Assembly (NCBI GenBank): GCA_022041995.1
Contig: CP074390.1
Coordinates: 930,001 to 994,000 of the forward strand
DNA: 64,000 nucleotides
Direction of reading: 5' to 3'
DNA from: Cupriavidus necator
GTDB lineage: Bacteria; Pseudomonadota; Gammaproteobacteria; Burkholderiales; Burkholderiaceae
In this document: in pieces, positions 33,638 through 41,365 of the stretch
Position numbering within the stretch: position 1 is the first letter of the stretch
How the letters are laid out: every line of letters begins with the position of its first letter
Notes under the pieces: model-generated
Database searches by the model: none
The model's input: only the letters and a program-made list of their open reading frames with translations
What the model was told of the DNA's origin: nothing
Position numbers and translations under genes: made by a program

Positions 33638-34131
33638 TTGAAGGATGACCAAAGCTGCTGGCGGCAGCTCAGTGACAGCCACAAAGACTACGAATGCGAT
33701 GCCGGCGCTGCCCGCGGGCGGCCAGGCCTGCGCCTGCGCCTGCGCTATCGCGAGGCCGGCTGGCCGGTTATGCCGTCTTCAACCGGCTGATCGAGGTCGG
33801 CCGCCGCGCCGATCCATGGGTACGGGCGCCGCATACAAAGTTTGCGCCCGCTTACCAACGCCGCGGCCTGGCTCGGGCGCCATACCGCTGGGCGCTGGAC
33901 GGCGGGCTGTGCCTGCTGAGCGGGGCGCGCCAGTCGGCCGGCGCCAACGCCCTATGGCAGGCGCTGGCCGCCGATTACCCGATGGGCTATGTGGACTTGC
34001 GCCACAAGACGCTGAGCTGGCTGGGCCAGGCCGTCGACGCGCCAGTGCGCGAGGGCCTGCATACGCGCATGCTGCTGCTCGGGCGCGGCTGGACGCTGGA
34101 CGCGTTCATGGCCCGCACCGGCATGTACTGA
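33638..34131 (+). pseudogene. acetyltransferase-like hypothetical, frameshifted near 33765
   Basis: The second part (from about 33772) reads GYAVFNRLIEVGRRADPWVR, APHTKFAPAYQRRGLARAPY and LRHKTLSWLGQAVDAPV, a GNAT-like late fold with the acetyl-CoA loop QRRGLA. The N-terminal part (QLSDSHKDYECDAGAARGRP, then LRLRLRYREAG) is in another frame and joins smoothly if one C is added in GGCTGG near 33765. The start codon is uncertain; TTG 33638 gives 164 residues after repair. The same kind of single missing base appears in five other genes of the window. Acetyltransferase assignment is tentative. Confidence 0.55.
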
Positions 34132-34145
34132 CGCAGCGCAACCGC

Positions 34146-34352
34146 TTACAGCCAGCGGATCGGCGCGGCTTCGCGGGCGTTGGCCAGGTACAGGGTCCAG
34201 CCCTGGGCAAAGTAGGCGCGCACCCGCGCGGCCAGCGATTGGCCACCGCCCACGCGGGCGTAATAGGCAACATCGCGTGCAGGCCGGGCGGCGGGCTTCG
34301 ATCCCCTGGCTTGGGCGGGCTGGCGATAGAGGGTGTCGGCGAGTACTTGCAT
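34146..34352 (-). CDS. small hypothetical protein, 68 residues
   Basis: Not recognised. It starts MQVLADTLYRQPAQARGSKP and ends in a compact segment, SLAARVRAYFAQGWTLYLAN then AREAAPIRWL. A purine-rich ribosome-binding site (GGAAAGGA) lies 8 bases before the ATG, which is the main support for expression. It is basic, with no membrane segment. It converges on the acetyltransferase-like gene with 14 bases between stops. Confidence 0.5.
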   Translation of the reverse strand: MQVLADTLYRQPAQARGSKPAARPARDVAYYARVGGGQSLAARVRAYFAQGWTLYLANAREAAPIRWL

Positions 34353-34820
34353 GGCGAATATCCTTTCCAGTTAGGTTGGAAGTTGGTACGCCTCACGAAG
34401 CACATCCAGCCGTGGTTCGGCCCGGATCGGGAGGCAGTTCAGGGTTATCCCTAGTATAGAGAAGTTGCGCCTGAATCATCCGGGTCTGTACCTATAGGCC
34501 GTATATCGGGTGCGTGATAATGACCGCCTGCCGGAAGCGCCACCTGATGCCGATCCGCCGATCTAAGGCGGTTAATCGTCACATTCGATATTCCCCGATC
34601 CACATGCCGCGCATTGTCTGCCGGTGATGATGCATGGCGCGTGGTCACCTAGCCTTCAGCCTTGCCCGGATCGCGCCCGCAGAAGGCACCGACAAGCGGC
34701 ACACCGATAACAGCGGGTTGGCCAGGCTTGCGCCTGCAGCCCAGACCAGAACCACGTGAGATACGCCTGACAACAGTCCGTACGACGGACGTTGCAGCGC
34801 CCGCAAGGAGACAGCCCATC
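34353..34820. other. 468-base intergenic region upstream of the purine permease gene
   Basis: This should hold the promoter of the minus-strand small gene (34353-34450) and that of the permease gene. The stretch 34440-34600 is noticeably less GC-rich, with the palindrome CCTATAGG (34489-34496) and GTATATCGGG. No purine riboswitch or clear sigma-70 pair was recognised. Short open frames on both strands look non-coding. Confidence 0.35.
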
Positions 34821-36215
34821 ATGATCGAACAGCCCTATCCGTCGCCCGCGACGGAAGCCGATGCCGCACGCCCCCAAGTCCCCGAAGTCCGGAGCCGGCT
34901 CGACGCGTTTTTCGAGATCACGGCGCGCGGCAGCACCCAGCGCAAGGAAGTGGTCGCGGGGGTAACCACCTTCATGGCGATGGTCTATGCCGTCTTTGTC
35001 GTGCCCGGCATGCTGGGCAAGGCCGGCTTCGACACCAGCGCGGTCTTTGTCGCGGTGTGCCTGACCACTGCCTTCGGCTCCCTGCTGATGGGCCTGTGGG
35101 CCAAGCTGCCGATCGCCATCGGCTGCGCCATCTCGCTGACCGCATTCATGGCCTTCGGGCTGGTGCTGGGGCAGGGCCTGTCGCCGGCGGTCGCGCTCGG
35201 CGCCGTGTTCCTGATGGGCGTGATCTTCACCGCGATCTCCGTCACCGGCGTGCGCTCCTGGATCCTGCGCAACCTGCCGGCCGGCGTGGCGCACGGCACC
35301 GGCATCGGCATCGGCCTGTTCCTGCTGCTGATCGCCTCGAATGAAGTCGGCCTGGTGGTCAAGAACGCTCACCCCGGCCTGCCGGTGTCGCTGGGCAAGA
35401 TCACCTCGTTCCCGGTGGTGATGTCGGTGCTGGGCCTGGCCGCGATCTTCGGCCTGGAGCGCCGCAAGGTGCCGGGCGGCATCCTGCTGGTGATCATCGC
35501 GATCTCCGCCCTGGGCCTGGCCTTCGATCCGGCGGTGAAGTTCACCGGCGTGTTCGCGCTGCCGTCGCTGAGCGCACCCGGCCATGAATCGCTGATCGGC
35601 GCCATGGACGTGCGCGGCGCACTGTCGGCAGCGGTGCTGCCGAGCGTGCTGGCGCTGGTGATGACCGCGGTGTTCGACGCCACCGGCACGATCCGCGCCG
35701 TCGCCGGACAAGCCGGCCAGCTCAATGCCGCCGGCCATATCAACAACGGCGGGCGCGCGCTGACCGCGGATTCGGTCAGCTCGATCTTCTCGGCGATGTT
35801 CGGCGGCGCTCCGGCCGCGGCCTATATCGAGTCGACCGTCGGCGTGGCCGCCGGCGCCAAGACCGGCCTGACCGCCGTGGTGGTGGGCCTGCTGTTCGTG
35901 GCGGTAATGTTCTTCTCGCCGCTGGCCGGGCTGGTGCCGTCGTACGCCACCGCGCCGGCGCTGATGTACGTGGGCCTGCTGATGCTGTCGAGCGTGAGCC
36001 GCCTGCACATGGACGACCTGGTCGACGCGATGGCCGGCCTGGTCTGCGCCGTGTTCATCGTGCTGACCTGCAATATCGTGACCGGCATCATGCTGGGCTT
36101 CTGCACCCTCGTGGTGGGCCGCGTGGTGGCGGGCGAATGGCGCAAGCTCAATGCCGGCACGGTGGCTATCGCGGTCGTGCTGGCTGCGTTCTATGCCGGG
36201 GGCTGGGCCATCTGA
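34821..36215 (+). CDS. AzgA-type purine (hypoxanthine/guanine/adenine) permease
   Basis: 464 residues. N-terminal FFEITARGSTQRKEVVAGVTTFMAMVYAVFVVP is the AzgA/PbuG entry motif. FMAFGLVLGQGLSP, GVAHGTGIGIGLFLLLIASNEVGLV, VFDATGTIRAVAGQAG and MFGGAPAAAYIESTVGVAAGAKTGLTAVV are family hallmarks, the last covering substrate-binding segments. About 13-14 membrane segments. It is a proton symporter for purine bases at the inner membrane. AAGGAG stands 10 bases before the ATG. It ends in a strong terminator and has no purine catabolic genes beside it. Confidence 0.88.
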   Translation: MIEQPYPSPATEADAARPQVPEVRSRLDAFFEITARGSTQRKEVVAGVTTFMAMVYAVFVVPGMLGKAGFDTSAVFVAVCLTTAFGSLLMGLWAKLPIAIGCAISLTAFMAFGLVLGQGLSPAVALGAVFLMGVIFTAISVTGVRSWILRNLPAGVAHGTGIGIGLFLLLIASNEVGLVVKNAHPGLPVSLGKITSFPVVMSVLGLAAIFGLERRKVPGGILLVIIAISALGLAFDPAVKFTGVFALPSLSAPGHESLIGAMDVRGALSAAVLPSVLALVMTAVFDATGTIRAVAGQAGQLNAAGHINNGGRALTADSVSSIFSAMFGGAPAAAYIESTVGVAAGAKTGLTAVVVGLLFVAVMFFSPLAGLVPSYATAPALMYVGLLMLSSVSRLHMDDLVDAMAGLVCAVFIVLTCNIVTGIMLGFCTLVVGRVVAGEWRKLNAGTVAIAVVLAAFYAGGWAI

Positions 36216-36305
36216 TCCTGCCGGAACCAACTGCCGCGTCCGGGGCGCCATGCCCGGGACGCTGACAACCAGATGTCTCCTCCACCGTGATCCAGGTGGA
36301 TTTCA

Positions 36306-36341
36306 AGCCCGGGCTTCCTGCTTTCCCGGGCTGTTTTTTTT
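36306..36341 (+). terminator. strong rho-independent terminator after the purine permease gene
   Basis: AGCCCGGG (36306-36313) pairs with CCCGGGCT (36325-36332), followed by G and eight T (36334-36341). It lies 90 bases after the stop. Confidence 0.9.
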
Positions 36342-36396
36342 GGTGGCTTGCCTGAACGATCCCGCGGCTGGTGAATAGGGTCTCGCTAAATCGCCT

Positions 36397-36807
36397 TCAT
36401 TGCCTGGCCTGCATTGCCGCCATATCCATGTACACCAGCTCCCAGACATGGCCATCCGGATCCTGGAATCCATGCCCGTACATAAATCCCAAATCCATCG
36501 GCGGCTTGTAGGTATTGCCACCCGCCGCGACCGCGGCATTGACTATTTCATCCACGCGGGCGCGGGTTTCCATCGACAGGCAAACCAGCACCTCGGTCGA
36601 TTTCCGTGCATCGCAGATTTCATTGGGCGAGAAGCTGCGGAACTTGGCTTCCGTCAGCAGCATCACGAAAATGTTCTCGCCGACGATCATGCAGGTGCCA
36701 GTGTCGTCGGTAAATTGCGGATTGAAGGAAAAACCCAACTGCGTAAAGAAGGCAATCGACTTTTGCAGGTCGCGGACGGGCAAATTGACAAAGATCTGCT
36801 GGCTCAT
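36397..36807 (-). CDS. VOC-family (glyoxalase/bleomycin-resistance-like) protein
   Basis: 136 residues. Two beta-alpha-beta-beta-beta modules: QIFVNLPVRDLQKSIAFFTQ LGFSF at the N-terminus and GFQDPDGHVWELVYMD at the C-terminus, with the metal-type Glu in WELVYMD. CMIVGENIFVMLLTEAKFRSF lies between. Lower GC than its neighbours in the central part. Substrate unknown; many such proteins are annotated only as lactoylglutathione lyase relatives. Single gene with its own promoter region upstream. Confidence 0.8.
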   Translation of the reverse strand: MSQQIFVNLPVRDLQKSIAFFTQLGFSFNPQFTDDTGTCMIVGENIFVMLLTEAKFRSFSPNEICDARKSTEVLVCLSMETRARVDEIVNAAVAAGGNTYKPPMDLGFMYGHGFQDPDGHVWELVYMDMAAMQARQ

Positions 36808-37089
36808 CAGGGGCTCCGGTAGTTGTACCAGGGGGCTGCGCTGGGCGCAGACAAGCAGTCTAGGCGTTAAAGTCCCCGGTCGCGCGTATTTTCATTGTCC
36901 TAAACTGCTGGCAAAACAGGCTATGAACAGCCCAATGCCGGCTGCGTCGTCGGCTGTGCAACCGTCAATTCAGGCCGGCAATCAATCAGTCCGTGCAATC
37001 TCCGTTATTTTTTGTAAAATTTTTTTAGGTGAACCGACCCCGCAACTTCTAGTACCATGCAGCGGCCTATTTGCAGAAAGGGGATATAA

Positions 37090-37398
37090 ATGGCGACATA
37101 CAAGCAACTCCTGGCTGAGAAGGAAGCGCTGGAAGCCAAGCTGAATGAAGTGCGCGCGACGGAAGTCGCCGGCGTGATCGACAAAATCCGGGATCTGATG
37201 ACTGAATACGGCCTGACCGCCGACGACATCCTGCCCCGCCGCAAGCGTGGCCGCCCGGCCGGTTCGAGCGCGAAGAAGCCTGCATCCGCCTTGCCGCCCA
37301 AGTACATGGACCCCAAGACCGGCAAGACCTGGTCGGGCCGCGGCCGCGCGCCGGCGTGGCTGGGCAAGCGCCCTGAGCGTTTCCTGATCGAGCAGTAA
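37090..37398 (+). CDS. H-NS-like nucleoid protein (short Burkholderiales type)
   Basis: 102 residues. A coiled-coil N-terminus (YKQLLAEKEALEAKLNEVRA, then VIDKIRDLMTEYGLTADDI) is followed by an AT-hook-like linker (RRKRGRPAGSSAKKP) and the H-NS DNA-binding core PPKYMDPKTGKTWSGRGRAPAWL. The GKTWSGRGRxPxW motif is diagnostic. It binds AT-rich DNA and silences foreign genes. The upstream 282 bases (36808-37089) are AT-rich near 37005-37030, which may allow self-regulation. AAAGGGG precedes the ATG by 6 bases. Confidence 0.9.
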   Translation: MATYKQLLAEKEALEAKLNEVRATEVAGVIDKIRDLMTEYGLTADDILPRRKRGRPAGSSAKKPASALPPKYMDPKTGKTWSGRGRAPAWLGKRPERFLIEQ

Positions 37399-37413
37399 GC
37401 CGCCTGCGCGGCC

Positions 37414-37440
37414 AGCGGGCGCCTGCCTCAAACGCCCGCT
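37414..37440 (+). terminator. hairpin after the H-NS-like gene
   Basis: AGCGGGCG (37414-37421) pairs with CGCCCGCT (37433-37440) around an 11-base loop, 15 bases after the stop. There is a short T-containing tail but no clear T tract. Confidence 0.55.
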
Positions 37441-37462
37441 TCAATCGATGGTGCCATCGGTC

Positions 37463-37488
37463 TGCCAGGCGCGTCACTGCGCCTGGCA
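37463..37488. terminator. hairpin overlapping the lipoprotein gene stop
   Basis: TGCCAGGCGC (37463-37472) and GCGCCTGGCA (37479-37488) form a perfect 10-bp stem with a 6-base loop that contains the stop codon of the leftward lipoprotein gene. Being symmetric, it may serve both converging genes. Confidence 0.55.
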
Positions 37489-38058
37489 CACATAGTCCTT
37501 GCGCAGCGCCCTGAAGCCCTGCTGGGTCGGCTCCGCCGTCAGGCGCGCGCCGCCGTAGGCCAGCGGCTGCATGCGCAATACCTGCGCCGAGCACTGGCTC
37601 GCGGTCTCGTCCCGCTGGTAGCGGATCTCATACTGGCCGCCGGCAGCCGGCACGAATGACACGCCCGCCGCGCAACGCAGTTCAGGCAGCGGCGGCGCCG
37701 CTGCCGACGTCACCGCTACGTAGATGCGCCGGCCCGCCTCCACCAGCCGCTCGCGCGTGCGCGCCGGCGGCTCGGGCGAGCGCCCGGCCATGTCCAGGCC
37801 GCGGTCCCGTCCCATCGCAGACAACTGCCTGCCGGTTCCCGCCAGCACCAGCGGCCGCGCGGGCACCGGGCATTTGGCCGGATCGACCACGGTGAACGAA
37901 GTATTGTCGTCGGTGCTGGTCAGCAGCCGCACGCTGGCGGTCGGGGCGCCGGCGGGCACCCGGTATTGCGCCACGCAGCCGGACAGCGCCAGTGTGGCGG
38001 CGAGCATCGGCAACAAGGCCACGCGAGGCAGGACTGCGGACGACCGGTCATGGCGCAT
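37474..38058 (-). CDS. hypothetical lipoprotein
   Basis: 194 residues from ATG 38058. A signal peptide ends in a lipobox (ALLPMLAATLALSGCVAQY), so Cys27 should be lipidated. The mature protein has VRLLTSTDDNTSFTVVDPAK, RERLVEAGRRIYVAVTSAA and a C-terminal GFRALRKDYVCQAQ, with three further Cys that may pair. No named domain was recognised. Likely anchored in the outer membrane. It is divergent from the AraC-type gene across a 457-base gap. Confidence 0.72.
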   Translation of the reverse strand: MRHDRSSAVLPRVALLPMLAATLALSGCVAQYRVPAGAPTASVRLLTSTDDNTSFTVVDPAKCPVPARPLVLAGTGRQLSAMGRDRGLDMAGRSPEPPARTRERLVEAGRRIYVAVTSAAAPPLPELRCAAGVSFVPAAGGQYEIRYQRDETASQCSAQVLRMQPLAYGGARLTAEPTQQGFRALRKDYVCQAQ

Positions 38059-38515
38059 GGCGGCGGGCAGGTAGAGTCGCAATGGGGCCAACAGCGGGCG
38101 TTGGCGGCATGATGGCGGCAAATCCGGCAGGGATGCCACACGATGACAACGCGGCCAGGCAAGAGGCCGCGCCCTCAAACCACTCAGCATACCCGCATCC
38201 GGCACTTGGCGGCAGCCGCACAAACCCATGTTGAAAACTGGCGTGTGATATCCACAGAATCTGTGGATATCCTGGCCCTGCACTCCCCGAAAGCCCCAGT
38301 CTGTGCGGCAACCCACCGGAGCGCCCAAATTTTAGGCAACGGGTTGCGGGCGCCCCGGAACCTGGCAACGGTACGGTACCACCCGCTGCCCGCACGCCGT
38401 TGCGCTGCCCAGGCCACACTTCGCCCCCCGCATGCCCTTGAAGGGGGCACCGGCACCGCGTAATCTCATTGTTACCGGGGCTGCACTGGCGCACTTGCGC
38501 CAACTTGCCAGCCAG
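38059..38515. other. 457-base divergent region between lipoprotein and AraC genes
   Basis: Contains the promoters of both flanking genes and copy B of the intergenic element (38247-38352). The left part (38059-38240) is GC-rich without clear signals. No small protein or RNA gene was recognised. Confidence 0.4.
38247..38352. repeat. intergenic element, copy B (DnaA-box-like dyad plus GCAAC/GTTGC hairpin)
   Basis: GATATCCACAG (38247-38257) and CTGTGGATATC (38261-38271) form a perfect 11-bp dyad separated by AAT. GGAGCGCCC and TTTTAGGCAAC follow, then GGGTTGCGGGCG; GCAAC (38336-38340) and GTTGC (38343-38347) can pair. Copy A at 30841-30973 has the same blocks in the same order, but with a longer loop in the second hairpin. 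Here the element is in a divergent gap. Confidence 0.6.
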
Positions 38516-39553
38516 ATGATGACAATGACACAACAAGAGCCTATCCAGGCCGGGCCGTTGCCTCGTGACCTGCTGCACGCGCTGCGTGACGGCGGCTACG
38601 ACGTATCGGGACTCGCGCCTTCCCCGGAATCCGACACCGACTCCGACCCCAGCGACCTCAAGCCCACCGTGCCGGCGGCCGGCCCGCAACAGGCCTGCAA
38701 CGTGCTCTGCGCGGTCTACCGTGCCACCGGCGATCCAACCATCGGCCTGTGGCTGGGCAGCCGGATGCAGACCGACCTGCTCGGGCTGGCGGGCCTGCCC
38801 GCCATGGCCGGGCCGTCGCTGGGCACCGCGCTGCGGCGCATCGCGCGCTACCAGAAGCTGCTCGCCGGCGACCGCATCGAACTGCGCCGCCAGGGCGACG
38901 AAGCCTGGGTCTGCATCCGCCCGAGCGACCCCGAGGCGCCCGACACCCGCCCGCGCATCGACATGGAGCTGTGCTCGCTGCTAGCCTTCGGGCGCCAGTT
39001 CACGCGCAAGCCGCTGCATCCGCTGCGGGTGTCGCTGCGCATCGGCCAGCCGGACTGGCACCTGCGCTATACCGAGGCATTCGACTGCCCGGTGCGCTTT
39101 GGCGAGCCGGAAGACGCCATCGTGTTCGGCCGCCGCGACCTGGCCTTGCGCCTGGCTGCCCGTGTGCGCAGCGGGCCGGACGGCCCGGGCGCGGGCCACG
39201 CCATGCGCGAAGCGCGGCCGGCATCCGCTTCGCTGGACGATGTGCGCGCGGCCCTGCAGGCCCTGGCCGGCGAGCGCGCCCTCAGCCTGGCCGCGGTGGC
39301 GCGCTACCTGGACATCAGCGAGCGCACGCTGCAACGCCGGCTGATGGCGGCAGGCACGAGTTTTCGCAAGCTGTGCGAGGAGGCGCGCCGCGACCTGGCT
39401 GGCGGCTACCTGGCCGGGGGCGCGATGTCGCTGGGAGAAATCGCGTTCCGGCTCGGCTTTGACGATGCCAACTCATTCTTCCGCGCCTTCCGCCGCTGGA
39501 CCGGCATGACACCGAGCGACTACCGGCGCGCGGCGGCGCATCTGCCCGCCTAG
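38516..39553 (+). CDS. AraC-family regulator with PF12625-type N-terminal domain
   Basis: 345 residues. The N-terminal half (about 60-220: LWLGSRMQTDLLGLAGLPAM, SLGTALRRIARYQKLLAGD, DCPVRFGEPEDAIVFGRRDL) matches the arabinose-binding-like domain of OruR/ArgR-type AraC proteins. The C-terminal double HTH is clear: LSLAAVARYLDISERTLQRR LM and GEIAFRLGFDDANSFFRAFR RWTGMTPSDYRR. Start is one of several clustered Met codons (38516, 38519, 38525). Effector unknown; targets could include the divergent lipoprotein gene. Confidence 0.83.
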   Translation: MMTMTQQEPIQAGPLPRDLLHALRDGGYDVSGLAPSPESDTDSDPSDLKPTVPAAGPQQACNVLCAVYRATGDPTIGLWLGSRMQTDLLGLAGLPAMAGPSLGTALRRIARYQKLLAGDRIELRRQGDEAWVCIRPSDPEAPDTRPRIDMELCSLLAFGRQFTRKPLHPLRVSLRIGQPDWHLRYTEAFDCPVRFGEPEDAIVFGRRDLALRLAARVRSGPDGPGAGHAMREARPASASLDDVRAALQALAGERALSLAAVARYLDISERTLQRRLMAAGTSFRKLCEEARRDLAGGYLAGGAMSLGEIAFRLGFDDANSFFRAFRRWTGMTPSDYRRAAAHLPA

Positions 39554-39564
39554 GGCAGGCCGTC

Positions 39565-39826
39565 TCACCCGCCGTCGGGTTGCTCCCACGGCGGGTTGTC
39601 GCCGAAGCGCCCGGCCAGGAAATCGACAAAGGCGCGCACGCGCGGCGCTGACATGCCAGGTCGAATGCAGGACGATGCCAAAGCCCGCCAGCGCCGCATC
39701 GGACAACAGCTCGCCGGTATTGGCCTCGATCCGGCCACGCACGCGCACGGCAATCTCCCCGCCGGCACCCTCGGCCAGGCGCCAGACATCCTGCCGGCTC
39801 TGGCTGCCGACCAGCACCAGTTTCAT
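39565..39826 (-). pseudogene. remnant of a LysR-type regulator (C-terminal part, internally deleted)
   Basis: A segment reading KLVLVGSQSRQDVWRLAEGA GGEIAVRVRG, then IEANTGELLSDAALAGFGIV and LHSTWHVS matches the inducer-binding domain of LysR regulators. It then jumps into another frame to PRVRAFVDFLAGRFGDNPPW and a stop at 39565. The segment that normally lies between (about 35-40 residues) is missing, as is everything before it, including the HTH. Unlike the single-base breaks elsewhere, this is a real remnant. The intact neighbours on both sides are unrelated. Confidence 0.7.
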
Positions 39827-39879
39827 GGCGTCGCAGCAACCTGTCGGGAAAAGCGCAGGAATCAGACTATTCCACTGAC

Positions 39880-41106
39880 TCAACCAGGCTTGCCGTCAAC
39901 CCGCGGCCGCATCAGCCGCGGCGCATACGTCAGCGCATAGAGTCCAAAGCCCGCCACCCAGCACGCCCCGGCGCCCCACACCCAGTGCAAATAGCCGGCC
40001 GGCCAGATCATCGGGCCGAACACCCGCAGCACCGCCGCCGCCGCCACCAGCCAGTACGCTGCGGTCTCCGCGCGGCCAGCCACCAGCATGCGGCCGGTGT
40101 GGCCCAGCGCGGTGCGCGTGATCATGGCGATGATCGCCACGCCGAGCACGCCCACCGTGAACGCATGCGTGGCCAGCCCGGCCATCGCCAGCCCCAGCGC
40201 GCCCAGCGCCTGCAGCAGCAGCGCCAGCGGCAGCCACGCATAGGCCAGGTGCAGCACCCACAGGATCGGCCGGTTGCCTACCGCATGGCTGCGCCAGCCG
40301 GCCACGCGCACGGCCAGCACAGCCGCGGCCAGCAATGACAGTGCCGCCGCCAGCCAGCCCGGCAAGGGCAGCAGCCCCGCGGCCAGCCCCAGCACCGCGG
40401 CCGGCACCGCCACGCGGTCCACCTGCCGGTATTGGCGCAGGCGGAACCCCGGGATCGCGTTGGTCGTGAACATCGGGACCACGCGCCCGCCGATCACCAC
40501 CACGAACAGGGTGACCAGCGCCACGCCGGCGCGGCAGGCCAGCATCGCACCGGCGTCATGTCCGCGCGCCTGCAGCCACAGGCTGGCGATATCGGCCGCG
40601 GCCAGCAGCCACAGCGCCAGGGCCAGCGGATAGTTGCGGCGGTTGCCGGCGCGGGCCAGCGCGCGCGTGAAGGCCAGCGCGGCCAGCGGCAGGAACGCGC
40701 CCTCGATCACGAAGGCCGCCGTGCCGGGCGCCACCCACATGCCCACGCGTCCGGCCAGCCACAGCAGGAACAACGCAGCCAGCGCGGCGCCGGTGGGCGT
40801 CGGCTGGCCGGTCCAGGCCCGCCCCGCGGTGAACAGGAAGCCCACCACGATGGCCGCGGCAAAGCCGAACACCATCTCGTGCGCATGCCAGAACATTGCC
40901 GCCATCACCGGCGCCGGGCCGGCTGCGTTCACGCCCGCCAGCATCGCCGACCACGCCGCGATGGCCAGCGCGGCGAACATCGCCCCGCCCAGGTAGAACG
41001 GCCGGAAACCCAGCGCAAACAAGGCAAAGCCGCGCGGCGGCGGCCCGGCGGGCGCCTTGCCGGGCGGCGGCGAGCGCCGCGCGGGGAGGATGGGGATGGT
41101 GTCCAT
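39880..41106 (-). CDS. nnrS: NnrS-family heme/copper membrane protein
   Basis: 408 residues, about 12 membrane segments. The family start FALFALGFRPFYLGGAMFAA is clear. MFWHAHEMVFGFAAAIVVGF carries conserved His residues, and VVVIGGRVVPMFTTNAIPG and HAFTVGVLGVAIIAMITRTALGHTGR are the other diagnostic blocks. NnrS binds heme and copper and is linked to NO metabolism and tolerance in denitrifiers. It is divergent from narK1 across a 259-base control region, consistent with co-regulation by low oxygen or NO. Confidence 0.88.
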   Translation of the reverse strand: MDTIPILPARRSPPPGKAPAGPPPRGFALFALGFRPFYLGGAMFAALAIAAWSAMLAGVNAAGPAPVMAAMFWHAHEMVFGFAAAIVVGFLFTAGRAWTGQPTPTGAALAALFLLWLAGRVGMWVAPGTAAFVIEGAFLPLAALAFTRALARAGNRRNYPLALALWLLAAADIASLWLQARGHDAGAMLACRAGVALVTLFVVVIGGRVVPMFTTNAIPGFRLRQYRQVDRVAVPAAVLGLAAGLLPLPGWLAAALSLLAAAVLAVRVAGWRSHAVGNRPILWVLHLAYAWLPLALLLQALGALGLAMAGLATHAFTVGVLGVAIIAMITRTALGHTGRMLVAGRAETAAYWLVAAAAVLRVFGPMIWPAGYLHWVWGAGACWVAGFGLYALTYAPRLMRPRVDGKPG

Positions 41107-41365
41107 GGCTGGCTACGGGAATCAGGTGATGCGGCGCGCGCCGGCTTCTTGATCCGGCGCATGGTTTGCCGCAGGGGCGTAAACGGATGCCGTTCACGCT
41201 GACTGCACGATAGCACCGCAGCCGCGCCGGCGGCCTCCGCCGGTGGAACTACCTCCAAAGGCAGGCTGCGCACCCGCGTGCGCTGTGCTGCCGGCGAATA
41301 GGCAGCACCAGTGGCCGCCCCTACTCTGGCATCACCCCCGCCAAAGTTGATACAGGAGCATGGCC

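Noticed and set aside
34451..34648. 65-codon minus-strand frame upstream of the purine permease gene
   Set aside because: No ribosome-binding site and unlikely composition; the region is better read as a promoter region.
34656..36251. Minus-strand open frame of 531 codons opposite the purine permease gene
   Set aside because: His/Gln/Asp-rich antisense shadow; the plus-strand permease is complete with RBS and terminator.
41149..41162. TTGAT-CCGG-CGCAT between nnrS and narK1 as an FNR box
   Set aside because: Only one half-site is good (7 of 10 positions), and the spacing to nnrS would leave an 8-base leader. Not listed as a site.
41347..41351. TTGAT just before the narK1 ribosome-binding site
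   Set aside because: A lone half-site with no matching second half, too close to the start codon.
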